The notes: generated from the sequence alone by a model not told the origin. A stretch of 44,202 nucleotides of DNA from Lachnospiraceae bacterium (GCA_024403335.1 JAKSSA010000013.1:1-44202), one strand, 5' to 3'. Counted from the first letter of the stretch, positions 9,210 through 17,958 are shown. Numbers and translations are program-made.

Positions 9210-9796
9210 TCAATAACTCCGTACCTTCTTAAACAATCAGCTATGGGACAAATAGGAAAACCGACTATATTATAATAATCGCCTTCTATTTTCTTTACAT
9301 ACTGCGCAAATCTTCCCTGAATACCATATGCGCCAGCTTTATCTCTTGATTCTCCTGATGCTATATAAGTATCAATACAATCTTCAGAAATCTCTGCCAT
9401 TTCAATTTTTGTCTTTACAGCAAAAGTTTCTCTAACAGTCTTACCATCTTTTCTGATTAAAACCGTAACTCCTGTATAGACTGCACTTTTCTGGCCTGAC
9501 TGTGCTTTAATCATACGCTTTGCATCAGTATCGTCTTTTGGCTTACCCAAAATTTCATCACCTAATGCAACCACAGTATCAGCACCAATCACAGCGAATT
9601 CTGCATTTTTATCTTCTTTTATTATCTCTTTTAAAACAGCCATCGCTTTAAGCTTAGAAAGAGCTTTAACCAGCAAAGCAGGCTTTTTAATTCCAATGTT
9701 TTCATCAACCTCGCTGACTCTGACTTCAAATGGAATTCCAACCTGTTCCATAATATCTCTTCGTCTTGGAGAAGAAGAAGCAAGTATAATTTTCAT
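9206..9796 (-). CDS. maf: Maf-like nucleoside triphosphate pyrophosphatase
   Basis: House-cleaning nucleotide pyrophosphatase that hydrolyses non-canonical NTPs or dTTP/UTP. The opening [16 protein letters not shown] and the central VIGADTVV with LGKPKD are diagnostic, as is the 196-residue length. It lies 14 bp after the CNB-domain gene and overlaps dtd by 4 bp. In many Firmicutes maf is tied to cell-shape and division genes; here it is instead with dtd. Confidence 0.95.
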   Translation of the reverse strand: MKIILASSSPRRRDIMEQVGIPFEVRVSEVDENIGIKKPALLVKALSKLKAMAVLKEIIKEDKNAEFAVIGADTVVALGDEILGKPKDDTDAKRMIKAQSGQKSAVYTGVTVLIRKDGKTVRETFAVKTKIEMAEISEDCIDTYIASGESRDKAGAYGIQGRFAQYVKKIEGDYYNIVGFPICPIADCLRRYGVIE

Positions 9797-9810
9797 CTTA
9801 TCCCCACAAT

Positions 9811-10383
9811 CTAACCCTGAGCATTAGGATCTGTTGCCTTAGCATAACGTTTGTTAAAATCATCAAGTGATGAACATAAACCTGTCAAAAGCTTAACTAC
9901 AACATTCGGCTGTGCATTTGCAAGTGCGATAAAAGATGCCGGATTAACTCCATTTGCAATCTGATAAATACTGTTTTTCCTGAACTGGAAGCAAACTCTC
10001 GGCTCATACTTATTAAGCTTTACAAGCATGTTATCAATTCGCTCAACAATCGATTTTACAAGTTTGTAGCAGGTATCGGGGTCATATTTTAAGAAATCCC
10101 TGAAATTTGAGTTCTGAATTTCAAGCACCATTGTATCATCTTCCAAAGCCATAATTGAAGCAGTCCTTGGCTTTCCGATAAATAATGACATCTCGCCGAC
10201 AAAGCTTCCCGCGCCAAGCGAAACTATAACCTCCGGATGCGGCGAATATGACTTAATTACAACTGCAACCAATCCCTTGAGAATAATGAAAAGAGAATAT
10301 CCTTCTTCACCTTCCTTGCAAAGGAAAGATCCTCTCTCATAGCTTTTAATTTTTCCACAATTTTTTGCAACTTCTATATTCAT
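9811..10383 (-). CDS. Cyclic-nucleotide-binding-domain protein
   Basis: 190-residue protein with a CAP/CRP-type effector domain at about 10-130. The phosphate-binding cassette GEMSLFIGKPRTAS retains Glu and Arg, so cyclic nucleotide binding is plausible. No helix-turn-helix is recognisable in the last 60 residues, so it is not an ordinary Crp/Fnr activator. A good GGAG lies 8 nt before the ATG. It sits between tldE and maf on one strand; the target is unknown. Confidence 0.8.
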   Translation of the reverse strand: MNIEVAKNCGKIKSYERGSFLCKEGEEGYSLFIILKGLVAVVIKSYSPHPEVIVSLGAGSFVGEMSLFIGKPRTASIMALEDDTMVLEIQNSNFRDFLKYDPDTCYKLVKSIVERIDNMLVKLNKYEPRVCFQFRKNSIYQIANGVNPASFIALANAQPNVVVKLLTGLCSSLDDFNKRYAKATDPNAQG

Positions 10384-10459
10384 AAAATATACTCCAAAAA
10401 GTTGTTATAATAAAAAATACAAATCATCCTTGTGTATTTTTCAACTAAATCTTTGTAAA

Positions 10460-11734
10460 TTACTCACCTGCAATGCTTACATTCTCAAAAGCAATTGCCA
10501 AAGGTCCTTCAAAATTATCTCTGCTTTGTGATTCTTTAGAAAGAACAATTTTTCCGACTTCTTCAAGTAAATTAATACTCATTGAGCCACCACTTACAGG
10601 CACAACTGTTTTTCCATCAAAATAATATCCTAAACGAATTTCACCTGACATTACACCGCTGAAGGTATCGGTCTGCACATCTGAGAAATTCACTATATAA
10701 AGATATGGTTCTTTTTTCATATCCTCAAAGCTTCTTGTACCACAATCAACTTTAAGCTTATTATAATCACCTGTAGCCTCAATTCCCATATAGTATGCAT
10801 ACTGCTGTCCTACTGCAACAGTTTCAAGCTTGCCATCTTTAATAAAATCTCTTTCAACAAGTTTGATACCATCACCTGTAAAAGGCACATCAGGCAAATA
10901 TTTAACATTAATTCTGTCGCCTGTTACATTTTCTCCCTGAGTTTCTGTTCCCTTCTTCCAGTCAGACATTCCAAGGTATAAATATGCTCCATTAGATTTC
11001 TCAGTAAAGTAATTAAAGAATACAGGAATATGCTTACCTGAAAGAATAACTCTGTAATTTCCGGACTTTACGCTACCCTTTGCTTTTGCTCTGTCAACTG
11101 ATGTATCAAGAACTCTGCGAACCATATTCTTTATTTCATTTTCATCAAAATTTGTAAAACTGAAGCTTTCATAAGTTTCAACATCCATTGGCTTTTCGCA
11201 TTGTGTTACAAATTCACCACTTATCGTTTTCTTTCCAAAGGATACATCTGTACCATTTGAAGTGATAATTCTTCTTGTAGCTTGCTTCGCAAAGAACTCT
11301 GCTGAATTAATCCAGACATCACTTCTGTTATCTTCAGAATATACTGCTTCAGTAAGTTTAAGCACCATATCAGAAAGTGTTCCATGTAAATTGCTTTCCA
11401 TTTCAACAAAGCCTTCGTCATCAAGCTTATTTGCCAACTCAAAAAATTTCTGCTTTGAGCATTTTGCTGAAGCCTTTGTTTCTGCAAGCTTTCTGTCAAT
11501 AACACTTTCTTCCATACCGGGCTGTAATATAACACTTGCTACACCGGTAAACTTCTTACCATTCTCTTCATAATCTGTATATACCTTAACAACATATTCC
11601 GTTGTATCATCCAATCGACGCATATCAAGAGTCTTTTTGATAAAATAAAGCTGAATTTCCTCTATGTCTGTTCCAATAATTATATATTTTGTAATATCAT
11701 TCTTCTGTAAAGAAGCTTTAATAACATCAAACAT
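10460..11734 (-). CDS. tldE: TldE/PmbA-family metalloprotease subunit
   Basis: Partner of TldD in a heterodimeric metalloprotease that digests unfolded peptides and matures some ribosomal peptides. The 424-residue protein lacks the HExxxH of TldD, as expected. The C-terminal region (SGEIRLGYYFDGKTVVPVSGGSMSI) is typical of the TldE/PmbA fold. It lies 90 bp after tldD on the same strand. Divergence from enterobacterial PmbA is considerable, but the pairing with tldD makes the call solid. Confidence 0.85.
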   Translation of the reverse strand: MFDVIKASLQKNDITKYIIIGTDIEEIQLYFIKKTLDMRRLDDTTEYVVKVYTDYEENGKKFTGVASVILQPGMEESVIDRKLAETKASAKCSKQKFFELANKLDDEGFVEMESNLHGTLSDMVLKLTEAVYSEDNRSDVWINSAEFFAKQATRRIITSNGTDVSFGKKTISGEFVTQCEKPMDVETYESFSFTNFDENEIKNMVRRVLDTSVDRAKAKGSVKSGNYRVILSGKHIPVFFNYFTEKSNGAYLYLGMSDWKKGTETQGENVTGDRINVKYLPDVPFTGDGIKLVERDFIKDGKLETVAVGQQYAYYMGIEATGDYNKLKVDCGTRSFEDMKKEPYLYIVNFSDVQTDTFSGVMSGEIRLGYYFDGKTVVPVSGGSMSINLLEEVGKIVLSKESQSRDNFEGPLAIAFENVSIAGE

Positions 11735-11824
11735 TTTGTAACCTTTCTCTTTCCCTTTTTATTCAGGTTCTTCAAAGCCTTCCAATTTAAATCAGATTTC
11801 ACCTTATTTTCTATCTGTTTAAAA

Positions 11825-13255
11825 TTATCCGAGTCTTATCTTTGCTTTAATATAAGGACCGCCATCAGAAACCTTAGCCCATTCCTTATATCCCTTACCG
11901 CAAAAACCACTACCTGAAAGAATTGTTTCATCAGACATCATAGAAATTGACTGTAAAAGATCGGGAACATATCCTGTAAGGCAGATAGGAGCAAATATCT
12001 TGCCTGTAAATTCGCCATCCTTAATTTCCTTGGCATAGCTTACCATGCACTGAATTCCCCAGTTCTTAGGATCTTCCATTCCGGAGCTGGCTTCACCAAG
12101 ATAAAAACCATACTTAATAGACTTAATCATGTCCTCCACTTTATCTTTTCCAGGTTCAAAATAAGTATTTGTCATTCTTGTATAGGCTTTTCTTGAATGA
12201 TCCTGTCTTCTTCCGTTTCCGGTAGGTTCTGTTCCAAGTCTCATTGCGCTTTGCAAATCAGAATATCCTGTCACCAATATACCCTTGTCAATTACAAGTG
12301 TATTGTGAGCTAATGTACCCTCATCATCAAAGAAATAAGTTGCGGTCTGATTAACACCCTTTGCCCCATCGCGCATGGTTACCAAATCAGATGCCACTCT
12401 CTTTCCTACAAACTTTTCAGCTAAGGCTCTCTTCTTAACAAACATATCCATTTCAACGCCATGTCCAAAGGCCTCATGAACTATCATACCTGTAACATCA
12501 GGTGCGCAAATACACTCATACTCACCTGGTACCATCGGTTCTGCCTTTAACAAAGCCAAAGCTGTATCAATACGGTCATCAAGCTCTGAAGCATAAGATT
12601 TAAGAAGTTCAACTCCACCAAGAACAGAAAATCCTTTATAGGAATCACGAACAATTTCTCCATCCTTAGCTTCGATAAATATCATTCCATCTGAATACAT
12701 TACAGACTCTATCATATCCTTATTCTTTGAAAGGAACATGTTAGTATATTCTTTAAATGCATAACGCGAAGCTGCATTGATAATTCTTTCATCTCTTGAA
12801 AGAGCATCCTTAACTAATTTATCAAGTTCTTCAACAATCTTTCCTTCTCCATATTCAAAAGGATGAATTTCATACTCTGTTGCTTCGCAAAGAGTTACCT
12901 TTTCATCAGGAAGCATGCCATAAGCACTTTCTTCTAATCCTTCAGGCAACTTTCCAGCTAAAGGAACAAGGCTTTTTGCTATTTTTTCCTTAGCTTTTTC
13001 CAAAGTCTCTTTTGTTACTTCATTGCAGGAATATTCTGCATATCCTTTTTTATCATAAACTTTAATGCATACACCAAAATCTATATATCTTGGATTATCT
13101 GAAATCTGTGTTCCGACTTTATTTGCAGAATAAGACTTTCCGTTTGAACTGCAGGCAAGAATTGAAGCATATTCATATTCCTTCAAAAGTTCGTCAAGAA
13201 ATTCCTTAAGCAAAGGCTTGATTTTTAAAATTTTATCATCGGTTTTAACTCTCAT
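11825..13255 (-). CDS. tldD: TldD metalloprotease subunit
   Basis: Catalytic half of the TldD/TldE protease. The zinc motif HEAFGHGVE is present in the middle of the protein (about 12,462-12,490), together with the conserved tail YVPDLLQSISMMSDE and GSGFCGKGYKEW. Length 476 is normal. It is first in the tldD-tldE order. No natural-product precursor gene is nearby, so a housekeeping proteolysis role is more likely than peptide maturation. Confidence 0.93.
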   Translation of the reverse strand: MRVKTDDKILKIKPLLKEFLDELLKEYEYASILACSSNGKSYSANKVGTQISDNPRYIDFGVCIKVYDKKGYAEYSCNEVTKETLEKAKEKIAKSLVPLAGKLPEGLEESAYGMLPDEKVTLCEATEYEIHPFEYGEGKIVEELDKLVKDALSRDERIINAASRYAFKEYTNMFLSKNKDMIESVMYSDGMIFIEAKDGEIVRDSYKGFSVLGGVELLKSYASELDDRIDTALALLKAEPMVPGEYECICAPDVTGMIVHEAFGHGVEMDMFVKKRALAEKFVGKRVASDLVTMRDGAKGVNQTATYFFDDEGTLAHNTLVIDKGILVTGYSDLQSAMRLGTEPTGNGRRQDHSRKAYTRMTNTYFEPGKDKVEDMIKSIKYGFYLGEASSGMEDPKNWGIQCMVSYAKEIKDGEFTGKIFAPICLTGYVPDLLQSISMMSDETILSGSGFCGKGYKEWAKVSDGGPYIKAKIRLG

Positions 13256-13403
13256 AAAAATACCTGTCTTCTTTAAATTTTTAGCATAATATATCGAAAA
13301 TTATGAAACGTTCTTAAAAACGTCTTTATTATACATTATTTAGACTTAATAATACATTATACCTAATTTTCAGTACAATTTCAAGGTTAATACTTTTTTC
13401 AAT

Positions 13404-13430
13404 AAAAGAGGTCCTTTCGGACCAACTTTT
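13404..13430 (-). terminator. Terminator downstream of nrdD
   Basis: On the minus strand AAAAG-(TT)-GGTCC, a GAAA tetraloop, then GGACC-(T)-CTTTT and ATTGAAAAAAG. The hairpin lies 65 bp after the nrdD stop and well before tldD, so it separates the two transcription units. Confidence 0.7.
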
Positions 13431-13494
13431 ATATCGTTATTTAAGTTGAGGAAGTATTACACCCAAAAAATAAACAAATCTTTAATTTTAATCA

Positions 13495-15891
13495 TCAGAT
13501 TGCTTCTTTAGCATCCTGTGCTGCATAATATCTGAAAATTTCAGTGTCTCCTGAAAGAATCTGTGTCTCACCCTGATTTACGACAACCAAAGTAGGAGCA
13601 ACCTTAATTCCAAAGCTATTTGTCAAATCAACATTTTCTTCAGCATCAATTTCCTTGAAGCCCTTATTTGCGAATCTCTGCTTAACAATCTTGCACTTAG
13701 GGCAGGTCTTTGTAGAGAAAAGATATTCTCCATCTTCAAGTCCGCATGCATTTCCTGCCTTTACATCTGCTTCTGCATTATTGTTTTCAAACAAACCAAC
13801 AGGCATCTCGCGTGATTTTTCAATATCATAAGCCTTACGGTTCTTGTATTCCTGTGCCTTACCATCATTGAAGTTCGCAACCGGACGATAATAACCTGTA
13901 ATTCTTGAATATACTTCTGTCTTCTGACCACAGGTAGGACAAACATGTACCTCACCTGCAATATAACCATGATCGCGGCAAATAGAATAGGTAGGAGACA
14001 TTGTATAATAAGGCAATCTGTAATTTTCTGCGATCGTTCTAACTAACTTGGCTGCACTTGACCAATCAGGAAGCTTTTCACCAAGGAATGCATGGAATAC
14101 TGTACCTGAAGTATAAAGTGTCTGAAGCTCATCCTGAATATCCAAAGCAGCGAAGATATCCTCTGTATATCCTACAGGAAGATGTGAGCTGTTTGTATAG
14201 TAAGGTGTATCGCCTTCATTGCCTGCAGTCTTAATGTTCGGATAACGCTTTCTGTCATGCTTAGCAAGACGGAAAGAGGTTGATTCAGCAGGAGTTGCTT
14301 CAAGATTGAAAAGTTCACCCGGATAAACCTCCTGATAATCAGCCAAACGGGCACGCATATGTGAAAGAACCTTCTTTGCAAATTCCTGAGTTTCTTTATG
14401 TGTCAAATCCTTCTGTAACCAGTTAGCATTTAATCCAACTTCATTCATACCAACTAAACCGATAGTTGAGAAATGGTTAGCAAAAGTTCCAAGATAGTGC
14501 AAGGTATAAGGATAAAGTCCTTCATTCAAAAGCTTTGTAATATGTTCACGCTTTCTATGAAGTGAACGAGCAGCAATATCCATCTTTCCGTCAAGACTCT
14601 GGAAGAATTCAGCCTCTGAATGAGCCTCATATGCCAAACGGGGAAGGTTAAGTGTAACAACACCAATAGAGCCTGTACTCTCACCTGAACCGAAGAAACC
14701 ACCGGATTTCTTACGAAGCTCTCTCAAATCAAGTCTCAATCTGCAGCACATTGAACGAACATCTGAAGGTTCCATGTCTGAATTGATGTAATTTGAGAAA
14801 TAAGGTGTTCCATATTTAGCAGTCATTTCGAAAAGAAGACGATTATTTTCTGTGTCTGACCAATCGAAATCACGAGTAATTGAGTAAGTAGGAATAGGAT
14901 ACTGGAAACCGCGTCCGTTAGCATCACCTTCGATCATGATTTCGATGAAGGCCTTGTTTACCATGTCCATTTCCTTCTTGCAATCCTTGTAGCAGAAGTC
15001 AACTTCCTTGCCACCTATCAGGCAATGCTTATCAGCCAAGTCCTTAGGAACTGTCCAGTCAAGTGTGATATTTGAGAAAGGAGCCTGTGTTCCCCATCTG
15101 CTTGGTGTATTTACGCCAAATACAAAGGACTGAATGCACTGCTTAACTTCCTTGTAGGTCAAATTGTCAGCCTTAACAAAAGGAGCAAGGTAAGTATCAA
15201 ATGAAGAAAATGCCTGAGCACCTGCCCACTCGTTCTGCATAATACCAAGGAAATTTACCATCTGATTGCAAAGAGTTGAAAGGTGAGATGCCGGTGAAGA
15301 TGTAATCTTTCCGGGAATACCACCAAGTCCCTGCTCGATAAGCTGTCTTAATGACCAGCCTGCGCAGTAACCTGTAAGCATTGAAAGATCATGAATATGA
15401 ATATAAGCGTCTCTGTGTGCCTGGGCAATATCGGGGTCATATACTTCTGATAACCAGTAATTAGCAGTAATAGAGCCTGAATTGTGAAGAATCAAACCAC
15501 CTACTGAATATGTTACGGTAGCATTTTCCTTTACTCTCCAGTCTTCTTCATTAACATAAGCGTTTACGATTTCCTTATAGTCAAGAATAGTTGACTTCAT
15601 GTTACGGATCTTTTCACGATTCTTACGATAAAGGATGTAAGCCTTTGCTACATCTGTATAACCGGTTTCTTCAAGTACATGCTCAACGCTATCCTGAATT
15701 TCTTCCACATTAATGGATTCATTAACAATTTTTCTCTGGAAATCAGCTGTTACTCTGATGGCCAGCAATTCAAGGATTGAGTTGTTGGTTGTTTTCTGTG
15801 TTGCCTCAAATGCCTTAGCAATAGCCGCACTAATTTTTCTGATGTCAAAATCTACTGTTTCGCCATCTCTTTTAATTACTAATAAAGCCAT
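13495..15891 (-). CDS. nrdD: Anaerobic ribonucleotide reductase with C-terminal redoxin
   Basis: Class III glycyl-radical ribonucleoside triphosphate reductase. An N-terminal ATP-cone (~1-95) is followed by the catalytic barrel, including NTPSRWGTQAPFSNITLD and SMCCRLRLD. A zinc site (CRDHG...HVCPTCG) and the glycyl radical loop RITGYYRP come next. Ordinary NrdD proteins end about 40 residues later; this one continues ~95 residues with a thioredoxin-fold segment containing TKTCPKC and the cis-Pro region VAPTLVV. The start was moved to the ATG at 15891, preceded by GGGGGA. The activase gene nrdG is not adjacent. The upstream region carries NrdR- and DnaA-type boxes. Confidence 0.93.
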   Translation of the reverse strand: MALLVIKRDGETVDFDIRKISAAIAKAFEATQKTTNNSILELLAIRVTADFQRKIVNESINVEEIQDSVEHVLEETGYTDVAKAYILYRKNREKIRNMKSTILDYKEIVNAYVNEEDWRVKENATVTYSVGGLILHNSGSITANYWLSEVYDPDIAQAHRDAYIHIHDLSMLTGYCAGWSLRQLIEQGLGGIPGKITSSPASHLSTLCNQMVNFLGIMQNEWAGAQAFSSFDTYLAPFVKADNLTYKEVKQCIQSFVFGVNTPSRWGTQAPFSNITLDWTVPKDLADKHCLIGGKEVDFCYKDCKKEMDMVNKAFIEIMIEGDANGRGFQYPIPTYSITRDFDWSDTENNRLLFEMTAKYGTPYFSNYINSDMEPSDVRSMCCRLRLDLRELRKKSGGFFGSGESTGSIGVVTLNLPRLAYEAHSEAEFFQSLDGKMDIAARSLHRKREHITKLLNEGLYPYTLHYLGTFANHFSTIGLVGMNEVGLNANWLQKDLTHKETQEFAKKVLSHMRARLADYQEVYPGELFNLEATPAESTSFRLAKHDRKRYPNIKTAGNEGDTPYYTNSSHLPVGYTEDIFAALDIQDELQTLYTSGTVFHAFLGEKLPDWSSAAKLVRTIAENYRLPYYTMSPTYSICRDHGYIAGEVHVCPTCGQKTEVYSRITGYYRPVANFNDGKAQEYKNRKAYDIEKSREMPVGLFENNNAEADVKAGNACGLEDGEYLFSTKTCPKCKIVKQRFANKGFKEIDAEENVDLTNSFGIKVAPTLVVVNQGETQILSGDTEIFRYYAAQDAKEAI

Positions 15892-15905
15892 ATCGTCCCC
15901 CATTT

Positions 15906-15923
15906 TTAGCAGCAGCGGAACAT
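15906..15923 (-). other. Possible five-codon leader ORF (MFRCC)
   Basis: Directly after AAAAGGAGA is an ATG opening the frame M-F-R-C-C-stop, ending 15 nt before the nrdD ATG at 15891. The Shine-Dalgarno is too close for efficient initiation, and the ORF may be chance. The two adjacent cysteine codons next to a redox enzyme are the only reason to note it. Confidence 0.2.
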
Positions 15924-16010
15924 TCTCCTTTTAGTTCTTACTGCATTTTGCACATCTGCTTATTATATCGGCATTTAAGGAAAAAAATTAAGAATATCTG
16001 ATAACAAAAT

Positions 16011-16026
16011 ATACAATATATTGTAT
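16011..16026. promoter_or_regulatory. NrdR-type box, promoter-proximal to nrdD
   Basis: ATACAATATATTGTAT is a perfect 16-bp palindrome whose core CAATATATTG fits the NrdR consensus acaCwAtATaTwGtgt. It lies about 65 bp downstream of the predicted nrdD transcription start, where a bound repressor could block elongation or a second promoter. Confidence 0.6.
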
Positions 16027-16095
16027 TCTATTTTTTAAGAATTTTCATATTTTTTCACTTTTTAAGCACAATCTAAAGATTCCGAGTGCGTTTGT

Positions 16096-16125
16096 ATATT
16101 ATCATACGAATAATGTAAAAGTCAA
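16096..16125 (-). promoter_or_regulatory. Predicted sigma-A promoter of nrdD
   Basis: On the minus strand a -35 TTGACT (16120-16125) and a -10 TAATAT (16096-16101, spacer 18) or GATAAT (16098-16103, spacer 16). This gives a long 5' leader of about 190 nt before nrdD. Confidence 0.6.
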
Positions 16126-16131
16126 TTCAAC

Positions 16132-16173
16132 TTATCCACAATATAGGGTTATTTATCCACAAATTTATCCACA
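16132..16173 (+). promoter_or_regulatory. Three perfect DnaA boxes upstream of nrdD
   Basis: TTATCCACA occurs exactly at 16132-16140, 16153-16161 and 16165-16173, all in one orientation, immediately upstream of the predicted nrdD -35. Consensus DnaA boxes at this density are not expected by chance. DnaA control of ribonucleotide reductase genes is known in E. coli (nrdAB), so coupling of dNTP supply to replication is the natural reading. Confidence 0.75.
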
Positions 16174-16208
16174 TTTTATACAACATTTCGGAGTACTATA
16201 TTTTTAGT

Positions 16209-16224
16209 ACACAATATATAGTGT
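16209..16224. promoter_or_regulatory. Perfect NrdR box
   Basis: ACACAATATATAGTGT matches the NrdR consensus acaCwAtATaTwGtgt at every position. It lies upstream of the DnaA boxes. A preceding GTACTA/TAGTAC inverted repeat overlaps its edge. Confidence 0.75.
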
Positions 16225-16330
16225 TTCATTCCTTTTCACATTCAAGGACAGCTTGTAACCCAAAACAACGATTATATCAGCGTTTCAGAGAACACAGCCA
16301 AATTTCAAGCACCACATGCCATGCTGTTTC

Positions 16331-16383
16331 ATACAATATATAGGGGATTCTTCAATAAAAAAAGTAAACACAATATATAGGGG
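16331..16383. promoter_or_regulatory. Two half-conserved NrdR-like repeats
   Basis: ATACAATATATAGGGG (16331-16346) and ACACAATATATAGGGG (16368-16383) share CAATATATAGGGGATT and are spaced 37 bp apart. The left half fits the NrdR consensus but the right half reads GGGG rather than GTGT. They may be decayed NrdR boxes or sites for another protein. Confidence 0.45.
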
Positions 16384-16389
16384 ATTGCA

Positions 16390-16424
16390 AAAGTGTCTTT
16401 TTTCAAAACAAAAAAAGACACTTT
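16390..16424. terminator. Long inverted repeat, probable terminator of the phosphatase gene
   Basis: AAAGTGTCTTTTTT pairs with AAAAAAAGACACTTT around a short centre, 14-15 bp. On the minus strand it lies 130 bp past the phosphatase stop codon and separates that unit from the nrdD control region. Its U-rich tail is short, so efficiency is uncertain. Confidence 0.5.
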
Positions 16425-16556
16425 CCTGCGAAAATGTCCTTTTTTCCTGCATTTTTTAACTTTACGAATACACAAGTATATCAAAATGAAGCCTTCGAAT
16501 AAGTAAAATTACATACACCAATTCCACATTTAGTATCTGCAATTCCGATTCCAAAC

Positions 16557-17156
16557 TTAGTACTCCAGGCATTCGGTAACTGTTTCGTAATTTCCACCTT
16601 CATACTTTACAATAGCGACATTACAATTCCTTTGTGGACCGCCTGACCAGAATTCTTCTTTGCCATGTTGCTTTATGTGACAAAACAGTGCTTTATTCAT
16701 AGCACCATGGGCAACTATTGCAATCCTTTCATATTTTCCTTCAAGTGGCTCAATCTCATCTATTAAGAAATTTTTAGCCCTTTCTATAATTGACTCAAGG
16801 GTTTCTGCACCTTCCGGAGCTTCATATTCGCCTGTATTAAAAAAGAAATTCCAAATAGGAGTATCTTCCTTAGGAGGTCTGTAGTCTACACCTTCACATA
16901 CTCCAAAAGATATTTCGTGAATTCTTTCGTCAGCCAAAAGTTCTATTGCACGATCTCTTTTTACAATTTCTGCAGTTTCTCTTGCCCTGCAAAGTGGTGA
17001 ACAGTACATTCTGTCAAATTTTACATCTTTGATAGCAACTGATAAATTTCTTGCCATTTCCCTTCCATTTTCATTCAAAGGCACATCAGTTCCACCCTGG
17101 AGCTTTCCGTTTTTATTCCAATCCGTCTGACCATGTCTGATAATATAAATCTCCAT
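16557..17156 (-). CDS. Histidine phosphatase (phosphoglycerate mutase-like)
   Basis: 199-residue member of the histidine phosphatase superfamily. The phosphohistidine motif RHGQTDWN (8-15) and the second catalytic histidine in IVAHGAMN are present, with CSPLCRARETAE between. Length and sequence fit the broad-specificity phosphatase group (PhoE/CobC-like) rather than glycolytic dPGM, which is about 230-250 residues. No cobalamin genes are nearby, so the substrate is open. Confidence 0.88.
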   Translation of the reverse strand: MEIYIIRHGQTDWNKNGKLQGGTDVPLNENGREMARNLSVAIKDVKFDRMYCSPLCRARETAEIVKRDRAIELLADERIHEISFGVCEGVDYRPPKEDTPIWNFFFNTGEYEAPEGAETLESIIERAKNFLIDEIEPLEGKYERIAIVAHGAMNKALFCHIKQHGKEEFWSGGPQRNCNVAIVKYEGGNYETVTECLEY

Positions 17157-17170
17157 AATTCCTCCAAATA

Positions 17171-17196
17171 TGAAAACAGGGAAGATTGCTCTTCCC
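17171..17196 (-). terminator. Terminator after tRNA-Thr
   Basis: GGGAAGA-GCAA-TCTTCCC on the minus strand followed by TGTTTTC, starting 4 nt after the tRNA 3' end. It separates the tRNA from the phosphatase gene. Confidence 0.8.
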
Positions 17197-17199
17197 CCA

Positions 17200-17272
17200 A
17201 GCTGCTGACGGGAATCGGACCCGTGACCTCCGCACTACCAATGCGACGCTCTACCGACTGAGCCACAGCAGC
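17200..17272 (-). tRNA. tRNA-Thr (anticodon GGT)
   Basis: A 73-nt cloverleaf: acceptor GCTGCTG/CAGCAGC with discriminator T, D-arm GCTCAGTCGGTAGAGC, anticodon loop TTGGTAG giving GGT, and T-arm CGGGTCCGATTCCCG. CCA is not encoded. It reads ACC and ACU threonine codons. Confidence 0.96.
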
Positions 17273-17420
17273 ATTTTTAACGCGTGAAATTCTATCATAC
17301 TTACATACTTATGTCAACAAAAAATTAAGTTTAGTCTCGTTTTAATCAGCGTTTTCAATCAGGCATATTCCGTCAATCAAAGCCTTATTTTTCCGCATAT
17401 TGTGAACGTTTTTGTGAATT

Positions 17421-17957
17421 TCAATCTTCCTTAAGTCTTAATTCACTAAGCATTTTCCTTGTCTCCTCAGGAAGACTCTCAAGCAGGGTATAACGGGTTT
17501 TCTGACGCTTGGCATTTAATGCGAATACTTCCTGTATTTCTTTATTGGCATTATCAATTGCCTCTCGTAATTCTCTTGCTGTCATACGGGTTGCACCACC
17601 TGTGAAAATAACAATCTGTTCAAGCGCATCACCCGTTGCTACTGCTATGTGATAATCCTGTGACATCTGATATGATAAGCTTTCAATAAAGGTATCTGCC
17701 GTCTGAGCCTCTTTTGTATATACAATATCTATATTGTGATAATGTATAATCTCTCCAACGTTTCCAGGCGTCTTATAACCGTCAAATATCAAAATTATTT
17801 CCGTTGTTTTCTTAAAACCCTGATAATTGCAGAGCATATCAGCAAGTTTAAGTCTTGCATCTTCAAGACTTGACTCGCTGATTTTCCGCAAATCGTCCCA
17901 GGCGAATATGATATTGTATCCGTCCACCAAAAGGACGCTTTTTATCTTTTTGCGCAA
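17421..17957 (-). CDS. yacP: NYN-domain RNase, YacP/Rae1 family
   Basis: NYN/PIN-like endoribonuclease; in Bacillus subtilis the YacP homologue Rae1 cleaves mRNA in the ribosomal A site. The opening SVLLVDGYNIIFAW, then LIFDGYK, TADTFIE and VATGDALEQ, supply the acidic residues of the NYN active site. The longest frame overlaps cysS by 59 bp; a TTG at 17957 with AGAAGG 6 nt upstream and one base after the cysS stop is the better start (178 residues, near the family norm). In Bacillus, mrnC and rlmB lie between cysS and yacP; here they are absent. Confidence 0.87.
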   Translation of the reverse strand: MRKKIKSVLLVDGYNIIFAWDDLRKISESSLEDARLKLADMLCNYQGFKKTTEIILIFDGYKTPGNVGEIIHYHNIDIVYTKEAQTADTFIESLSYQMSQDYHIAVATGDALEQIVIFTGGATRMTARELREAIDNANKEIQEVFALNAKRQKTRYTLLESLPEETRKMLSELRLKED

Positions 17958-17958
17958 A

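Larger units (their letters stand above)
15924..16556. other. Gene-free nrdD control region
   Basis: A 633-bp stretch without a credible ORF on either strand. Apart from the promoter, DnaA boxes, NrdR boxes and hairpin listed separately, it is AT-rich. A second possible -10 (TATAAT, minus strand, 15962-15967) lies near the gene but has no good -35. Confidence 0.7.

Noticed and set aside
13256-13494. Missing nrdG activase gene
   Set aside because: The gap after nrdD holds only a terminator and AT-rich DNA; no radical SAM motif was found, so the activase must be elsewhere.
16132-16173. Chromosome replication origin
   Set aside because: Three DnaA boxes are present, but there is no dnaA, dnaN or rpmH nearby, and the boxes lie immediately upstream of a promoter beside NrdR sites. 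A regulatory role for nrdD is more likely.
17075-17266. Small minus-strand ORF
   Set aside because: It is a shadow of tRNA-Thr, its terminator and the phosphatase start.
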